This document shows positions 19,842 to 24,852 of a stretch of DNA of 24,852 bases, piece after piece; positions within the stretch are counted from its first letter, which is position 1, and each line of letters begins with the position of its first letter. Position numbers and translations under genes: made by a program. The DNA comes from CAYLZO01 sp964387775. GTDB taxonomy: Bacteria > Chloroflexota > Anaerolineae > JAAYZQ01. The notes under the pieces are model-generated. The model was not told where the DNA came from and ran no database searches. It saw only the letters and a list, made by a program, of their open reading frames with translations. The stretch lies in contig CAYLZO010000049.1 of assembly GCA_964387775.1 (NCBI GenBank), positions 1-24,852 on the forward strand, in the 5' to 3' direction.

Positions 19842-21524
19842 TCAGTGCGCAGGCGGAGTCGGCCCTGTCCCCGGCTCGTCGCCCGGCGCCTTCCACACCA
19901 GCGGCAGGTAGACGGCCTGGGTGGCCGGATACTCGTCGGCGCCGACGTCCGGGCCGCCGCCCATGGGCCGCCGCTCGCCGTCCACGTCGTGGCCCACGCC
20001 GGCGAACAGCCCGGCATCCACGGCGTCCGAGGCTTGGGTCAGGTGGTAGCCGTCGGCGGCCAGGGCGGCGGTGCCCGTGAACGAGCCGGTCTCGGCCACG
20101 ACGCCCAGCGTCGGCGTCAACACGCTGTCCCACAGGGTCTGGGTCATGGTCACAGCGCCGCCCGCGTTCTGCACGCCGACGGTGTGGCTGTAGAGGAGGG
20201 TGTTGGTCAAGTGCACCGGCCCGGCCTCTACCCGCAGGCCGGTCCCGTCGTTGCGGGCCAGCGTATTGTGCAGCAGGTAGGCCGCGGCACCCCAACTCGA
20301 CATCCCGTCGCCCTGGCCGTCGGCCCGGTTGTCGGCGATGACGTTGTTGGTCAGGGTGGCGGTGAGGTTGCCCATGACGAATACACCACCACCGTCGTTT
20401 TTGGCGTGATTGCTGGTGATGAGGTTGCCATCAAGTGTCACCTGCGCGTCGGGGTTGTATTGGTTGTAGGCGTGAACGCCGCCGCCCCGGCTGTCGGCGG
20501 TGTTGCTCATAATGGTATTGTGGCGCAGCGTGCCCACGCTCTCTAGCAGGCTGACCGCGCCGCCGCTGTAGACGACGACGCTGTTGCTGATAAAGACGTT
20601 GTGCGTGAGCGTGAGCGTGCCCATGTCGGCATAGACGCCGCCGCCCCAGTAGGCTTGATTATCTCGAAAGACGTTCTCGGACAGGGTGGCCTTGCCGTTG
20701 CGCAGGTGGAAGGCGCCGCCCTCGCGGCCGATGCCCACGTTGCCGGCGAACGTATTGCCCACCAGGGTGGCGTTGCCGCCGCCCAAATAGACGCCGCCGG
20801 CCCGCTCGCCCGAAGTGTTGTTGCGGACGTCGTTGTCGGTCAGGGCCAGCTCGCTGCTGGAGGCGTAGAGCGCGCCGCCGCCGTGGTAGTAGCTGGGCGC
20901 CAGGACGGTGTTGCTCTGCACGGTGTTGGCCTCCAGCGTGGCGTTGCAGATCCACAGATAGACCCCGCCGCCGTAAGCCTCGGCCGTGTTGCTGTAGACG
21001 GCACTGTCGCGCACAAAGGCGGTGGCTTCGGTCGCGTACAGGCCGCCGCCGCCTTCATTCGAGCCAATGGCTGTCCCGCCGGTGAGGCGCAGCCCCTCCA
21101 GCGTCAGGGTGATGCCGGGGCCGGAGGCGTAAATCACGCGGCCGGCCCCCTCGGCGTCGAGGGTCGTCGGGTAGGCGTCGGGGTCCCGCGCGCCAAAGTC
21201 GGCGCGATAGCCGCCGCGCACGCTCAACGTCTTGCTGATGTAGACGACCTGGGTGATGCCCATCCGGGCCTCGACCCCGGTATAGACGCCGGTGGCAACC
21301 AGCACCTCGTCGCCGTCGCCGGCGGCGTCCACGGCGTACTGGACGGTGCGGCAGGGCGCGCCGGGGTCGGTGCAGGCGCCGCCGTCGGCGCCGGTGGGGG
21401 CGACGTAGCGGGTCGTGGCGGCGGGGGCCTGGGCGCCGGCGCTGGACAGCAGCAACAGGGCAACCCCGAGGCCCAGGCAGAGGGCGAAGGACAGTGTGAG
21501 AAACCAGTTTCTCTGCGGATTCAT
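19842..21524 (-). CDS. Secreted right-handed beta-helix (Pmp-like repeat) protein
   Basis: A 560-residue exported protein with a signal peptide (TLSFALCLGLGVALLLLSS, cleavage probably after AGAQA). After an N-terminal RYVAPTGADGGAC, TVQYAVDAAGDGDEV block comes a long run of parallel beta-helix coils with GGGVY and N(T/V)xxxN words, e.g. SNTAEAYGGGVYL and SNTADSRGGGVHAY. The C-terminus has a choice-of-anchor-like DGERRPMGGGPDVGADEY, then VYLPLVWKAPGDEPGTG. The YLPLV-type tail is frequent on Chloroflexota surface proteins. A carbohydrate-related or adhesive surface role is inferred; no catalytic residues are identified. ATG (complement of 21522-21524) follows AAGGAG by eight bases. Confidence 0.9.
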   Translation of the reverse strand: MNPQRNWFLTLSFALCLGLGVALLLLSSAGAQAPAATTRYVAPTGADGGACTDPGAPCRTVQYAVDAAGDGDEVLVATGVYTGVEARMGITQVVYISKTLSVRGGYRADFGARDPDAYPTTLDAEGAGRVIYASGPGITLTLEGLRLTGGTAIGSNEGGGGLYATEATAFVRDSAVYSNTAEAYGGGVYLWICNATLEANTVQSNTVLAPSYYHGGGALYASSSELALTDNDVRNNTSGERAGGVYLGGGNATLVGNTFAGNVGIGREGGAFHLRNGKATLSENVFRDNQAYWGGGVYADMGTLTLTHNVFISNSVVVYSGGAVSLLESVGTLRHNTIMSNTADSRGGGVHAYNQYNPDAQVTLDGNLITSNHAKNDGGGVFVMGNLTATLTNNVIADNRADGQGDGMSSWGAAAYLLHNTLARNDGTGLRVEAGPVHLTNTLLYSHTVGVQNAGGAVTMTQTLWDSVLTPTLGVVAETGSFTGTAALAADGYHLTQASDAVDAGLFAGVGHDVDGERRPMGGGPDVGADEYPATQAVYLPLVWKAPGDEPGTGPTPPAH

Positions 21525-21600
21525 AGTTCGACTCCTTTCTTTTCGTTCCCATTGTAGTCTCTTTGTTACTACCGGGCCGGGGTGCAGAGGTTCCCGTTCC

Positions 21601-24003
21601 TCAGCGCTCCGTCCGCACCCAAAGTTGCTGCCCGTCGGTGATGAACTCGATGGTGCCCTGCTCGTCGGTGCGCAGGACGGTCACGTCGCCCAGGCCGGCC
21701 AGGCGGTCGAGGACGTCTGGCTTGGGATGGCCGAAGCGGTTGTCGGCTCCGGCCGAGACGACGGCGTAGCGCGGCGCCACGGCGGCCAGGAACTCGGCGG
21801 TGGAGGAGCCGCCCCCGCCGTGGTGGGCGACCTTGAGCACATCGGCGGTGAGGGGCTGACCCGATGCGGCCAACTGCCGCTCGGCCTCGGCCTCGACGTC
21901 GCCGGTGAGCAGAAAGCGGGCCTCGCCCCAGGTCAGGCGCAGGACGACCGAGTTGTTGTTCGAATCGGCTTGCGTGCCGGTCATCAATTCTGCGGGCGGA
22001 TGCAGTACCTCCACGACCAGCCCGTTGCCCAGGTCCAGCCGGCTGCCGGCAGCCACCATCTGGCGGGGGACGGCCCCTTCTGCCAGCAGCCCCAGGCACT
22101 CGGCATAGAGGGTGTCCTCGTCGGGGCGGCCGTTGTCCAGCCAGCCGTCCACCCGGTAGCGGGCCAGCACCTCCACCAGGCCGGTGAGGTGGTCGGCGTC
22201 GGGGTGGGTGAGCACCAAGAGGTCGAGGGAGCGGTCCCAGAAGGGCATCTCGCGGCCCAGGGCCGAGGTCAAGGCCGTGGGGCTGGGGCCACCGTCGACC
22301 AGCACCTGCCGACCATCGGGCGCCGTGATCAGGATGGCGTCGCCCTGGCCCACGTCGAGGAAGGCGACGTGGAGCTTGCCGTCGGGCAGTTGGAGGATGG
22401 CCATCCAGATCAAGACCGAGGCCACCAGGGGCACGCCCAGCACGGCCGACGTGGACCAGCGGGTCGTCAGCCAACGCCAGGCTCGGCGCACGTAGCCCCG
22501 TCGTTGCCGCAGGGTCCACACGGCGGCGAGGATGACGCCGTAGTAAAAGACGAGGCGCCCGGCGCTGGCGTGGCCGACCTGGAGCGAGGCAAAGGGCCAG
22601 GCCGCCATCCCGCGCACGACGGCGTTGGTGTAGGCCAGGCAGAGCCAGGGGAACCCGGCCAGAATGCGGGCCAGGGGCTCCAGGGCAGCGGATGGGAGGG
22701 GCATGAGGCCGACGAGGGTCGCCGCGCCGCCCCAGATCATGATCGGTGGCTGGGCGGGCATGATGAGCAGGTTGGTCAGCGGCGCGACCAGCGAGAGGCG
22801 CCCAAACTTGTAGACGATGAGGGGCAGGGTGAACACCTGGGCGGCCAGTGTGACGATAAGCACATCGTTCAGGTAGCGCACGGCCCTGCGCGCCCGGTGG
22901 GCAGAGACGACGCGCTCTAGACCCCGCTCGAAAGCACGCTCGATGGTGGGCGTGAAAAGGATCAGGCCCAGGGTCGCGGCAAAGCTGAGCTGAAAACCGG
23001 CGTCCCACAGGGCCTGGGGATTGACGGCGGTCAGGAAAATGCCGGAAGCAAAGAGCGAGACGTAGGCCGTCGCCCGGCGACCGAGGTGGAGGGCGGTGAT
23101 GTAGAGGCCGCCCATGACCCCGGCGCGGACCACCGCCGCATCGGCGCCGACGAGCAGGACGTAGATCAGGATGCCGGCGAGGGTGAACCAGTAGGCCCGG
23201 CGCTTGCCCAGCAGCCGGCCAAAGGCAGCGGCAAAGAGGGCGGCGATGATGGTGATGTTCGAGCCCGAGATGACGATGATGTGGCTGGTGCCGGTCGCGT
23301 TATAGTCGTCGTACAGGTCCTGGGGGATGCCGCTCTCGATGCCCAGCAGGATGCCCTGCATGAGCGATGCCTCCGGCTCGGGCACCAGGCGGGCGACGAC
23401 CTCGCCAGCCCGGTCCTTGACGGCATAGATGGCGGTCCAGAAGAGGCTGCCCTCGCCGGTCGCCCGCCGCTCGATCTGGGGGCGGTAGACGATGGCATAG
23501 ACGCCCCGGCGCTCCAGGTAGTCGCGGTAGGAAAAGCCTTCCAGCTCGGGCGGGGTTTCCAGCAGGCCCGCGACCCGCAGCCGGTCGCCGTAGTGGTAGG
23601 CCGGATAGCGGGAGGCCCGGACCAGCACGGTGCCGTGGACCTGTCGAACTTTGCCCTCTAATTCGATCTGCTCGGCTTCCAGCTCCAGGTTCGTCCACGT
23701 GTCGCGCACGTCAGGATAGCCACGGACCACGCCCTCGACCGTGACCCAGCCCTGGTCGTTGTAGTAGCCTACAAAGTCAGGGCTTTGCTCGTTGGGGATG
23801 GCAAGTTGGTAGCGCAGGGCGCCGAGGAGAAGGGCCAGGGCGCAGACGGCGCTCAGCCGGAGGTGGCGATCCTTGCGCCAGAGGAAGAGGGCGCACAGAG
23901 GAATGAGGCTCAGCGTGAGCAGCGGCTCCGTCTGAACCTGAACGTGATGCGCTATGACCAATCCCGTGAACCAGGCAATGGCAACCCACACCAGAGGGGG
24001 CAT
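21601..24003 (-). CDS. comEC: ComEC/Rec2 DNA uptake channel
   Basis: An 800-residue inner-membrane protein that in competent bacteria carries single-stranded DNA into the cytoplasm. Domain order is complete: an N-terminal membrane pair and DUF4131-like OB domain (VTVEGVVRGYP, VHGTVLVRASRYP). The competence channel follows (LLGIESGIPQ, TGTSHIIVISGSNITII, LWDAGFQLSFAATLG). Last is a C-terminal metallo-beta-lactamase domain with THPDADH (about 599-605), LLTGDVE (about 698) and VAHHGGGGSS (about 725). The metal-binding His and Asp residues are all present, suggesting an active nuclease-like domain. ATG (complement of 24001-24003) follows AAAGGA. It has its own strong promoter. No other competence gene is visible here. 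Confidence 0.96.
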   Translation of the reverse strand: MPPLVWVAIAWFTGLVIAHHVQVQTEPLLTLSLIPLCALFLWRKDRHLRLSAVCALALLLGALRYQLAIPNEQSPDFVGYYNDQGWVTVEGVVRGYPDVRDTWTNLELEAEQIELEGKVRQVHGTVLVRASRYPAYHYGDRLRVAGLLETPPELEGFSYRDYLERRGVYAIVYRPQIERRATGEGSLFWTAIYAVKDRAGEVVARLVPEPEASLMQGILLGIESGIPQDLYDDYNATGTSHIIVISGSNITIIAALFAAAFGRLLGKRRAYWFTLAGILIYVLLVGADAAVVRAGVMGGLYITALHLGRRATAYVSLFASGIFLTAVNPQALWDAGFQLSFAATLGLILFTPTIERAFERGLERVVSAHRARRAVRYLNDVLIVTLAAQVFTLPLIVYKFGRLSLVAPLTNLLIMPAQPPIMIWGGAATLVGLMPLPSAALEPLARILAGFPWLCLAYTNAVVRGMAAWPFASLQVGHASAGRLVFYYGVILAAVWTLRQRRGYVRRAWRWLTTRWSTSAVLGVPLVASVLIWMAILQLPDGKLHVAFLDVGQGDAILITAPDGRQVLVDGGPSPTALTSALGREMPFWDRSLDLLVLTHPDADHLTGLVEVLARYRVDGWLDNGRPDEDTLYAECLGLLAEGAVPRQMVAAGSRLDLGNGLVVEVLHPPAELMTGTQADSNNNSVVLRLTWGEARFLLTGDVEAEAERQLAASGQPLTADVLKVAHHGGGGSSTAEFLAAVAPRYAVVSAGADNRFGHPKPDVLDRLAGLGDVTVLRTDEQGTIEFITDGQQLWVRTER

Positions 24004-24035
24004 CGGGCCATCCTTTCGGCTTCCTCGTCCGGTTC

Positions 24036-24064
24036 ATTATACACTGGCTTAGGATGGAGGTCAA
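24036..24064 (-). promoter_or_regulatory. Promoter of comEC
   Basis: On the minus strand TTGACC (complement of 24059-24064) and TATAAT (complement of 24036-24041) have a 17-bp spacer. The transcript would start about 26 bases before the ATG. Confidence 0.75.
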
Positions 24065-24179
24065 CTTGTGCGCTCGCGGGCTGTTTGCCGGGCGCACAGC
24101 GTTGGGCCTGGAGCGCCTGAGGCGGGTGGGACACCCAGTCCAGCGGCGTGGCAGCCGCCGCTGTCCATCGGCTGGCAGT

Positions 24180-24852
24180 CTAGCGGCCCAACCCCTCGGC
24201 CATCGCTTGCAACACGGCCACCAGGTGCGTGCGCCAGCGCTCGTTCCCTCCGGGCTGCTCGGGCGTTGCTTTGTCCAGCGACACCCACACCGCCCGGCGG
24301 GAGACCCGCGCCCGGTCGCCCAGCCGCCGCTGGAGCCACCTCCGGTCCAGGTCCTCCAGGCTATCGGCCCGGACCACGATCTGCCTCTCCTCCGTGCCAA
24401 TGGCCCTGACCCCGGCGTCCAGGGCATCGAGCTTGAGCTGCAACTGGAAAAACAGGTTCTCGGCCTCCGGCGGCAGCGAGCCGAAACGGTCGGCCAGCTC
24501 GGCCCGCAGGTCGTCGATCTCGTCCTCGTCGGTGATGCTGGCCAGCCGCCGGTAAAGCTTCAGGCGCAAGGTTCCGTCCCGCACGTAGGTATCGGGCAGG
24601 TGGGCGTCGAGGGGCAGATTGATTTGGACCGTCTGCTCCAGGGGCAAGACGTAGGCGGCCGCAGCAGCGGATGGCTGGTCGCCGGCCAGCCGCCCATCTC
24701 TGGCGGCCTGCTTGCGCGTCTTGGCTTCCTGCACCGCTTTGGTCAGCAGCCGGGTGTAGAGGTCAAAGCCGACGGCGGCGATGTGGCCGTGCTGCCGCGC
24801 GCCGAGCAGCTCGCCGGCGCCCCGGATCTCCAGGTCGCGCATGGCGATGCGG
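24180..24852 (-). CDS. mfd: Transcription-repair coupling factor Mfd, C-terminal part (5' end outside)
   Basis: The last 224 residues of Mfd, the ATPase that removes stalled RNA polymerase and recruits UvrA. The visible start RIAMRDLEIRGAGELLG, ARQHGHIAAVGFDLYTRLL is the conserved block at the end of the translocase module. The TRCF/D7 C-terminal domain follows, with INLPLDAHLPDTYV, LYRRLASI and ELADRFGSLPPEAENL. The stop is the complement of 24180-24182 and the frame runs off the right edge. An internal ATG at 24842 should not be taken as the start. It is upstream of comEC on the same strand, but the comEC promoter suggests separate control. Confidence 0.95.
   Translation of the reverse strand, partial: RIAMRDLEIRGAGELLGARQHGHIAAVGFDLYTRLLTKAVQEAKTRKQAARDGRLAGDQPSAAAAAYVLPLEQTVQINLPLDAHLPDTYVRDGTLRLKLYRRLASITDEDEIDDLRAELADRFGSLPPEAENLFFQLQLKLDALDAGVRAIGTEERQIVVRADSLEDLDRRWLQRRLGDRARVSRRAVWVSLDKATPEQPGGNERWRTHLVAVLQAMAEGLGR

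Noticed and set aside
24141..24163. Hairpin CAGCGGCG/CGCCGCTG after mfd as a terminator
   Set aside because: Only 8 bp with a 7-base loop and no T-run on the minus strand; too weak to call in GC-rich DNA.

Overview
The window is GC-rich bacterial chromosome, most probably from an uncultured or little-studied Chloroflexota (Anaerolineae-like) bacterium. The lineage is inferred from gene content: a DUF6125-type protein behind a class I/II aminotransferase, a DUF4139 protein, a secreted beta-helix protein ending in a YLPLVWK-type tail, Uma2 and small toxin-antitoxin proteins, and 8-bp CCAAYYTA tandem repeats. No rRNA, tRNA, CRISPR array or complete transposase was seen.

Layout. At 1-48 is the tail of an unidentified gene, then an inverted array of 8-bp repeats and enolase (203-1489). 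At 1491-4003 is an accessory patch: a palindromic dispersed element, a decayed AbrB-like/BrnT-like toxin-antitoxin remnant, a CopG/BrnA-like antitoxin, a folded non-coding element, a Uma2 protein whose usual catalytic Glu is Lys, and a two-gene nucleotidyltransferase unit. An MFS exporter (minus, 4122-5342) diverges from a probably leaderless 54-aa ORF, which overlaps a MEMO1-family protein (AmmeMemoRadiSam protein B) by TTGA. Behind that lies a dying restriction-modification system: a beta-class methyltransferase broken by one missing G in its SAM-binding motif, and an endonuclease of which only the two ends remain. A DUF4139 coiled-coil protein and a convergent Fe-S protein follow, sharing a terminator region.

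At 10853-15234 is a probable membrane and secretion operon: a PrsW-like polytopic protein with a zinc-finger N-terminus and altered protease motifs, a membrane-anchored PsbP/DcrB-like protein, and a secreted trypsin-like protease with three repeats and a carboxypeptidase-regulatory-like end. Its consensus promoter carries a roughly 172-bp MITE-like insertion whose 8-9 bp target duplication copies the -10 box. At 15265-17088 is the aminotransferase/DUF6125 pair, sharing back-to-back promoters with a 412-aa unknown membrane protein whose 5' leader can fold in two mutually exclusive ways. An HD-domain protein, a collapsed PEP-synthase-type pseudogene, a second copy of the palindromic element, the beta-helix protein, ComEC and the 3' part of mfd complete the window.

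Overall this is ordinary chromosome (eno, comEC, mfd) interrupted by accessory patches in active decay: two broken toxin or restriction systems, one gutted metabolic gene, and at least two kinds of short mobile or palindromic elements. The best candidates for something undescribed are the MITE-like insertion in the operon promoter, the switch-like leader at 17103-17164, the leaderless 54-aa ORF coupled to the MEMO protein, and the PrsW-like protein with altered protease motifs.
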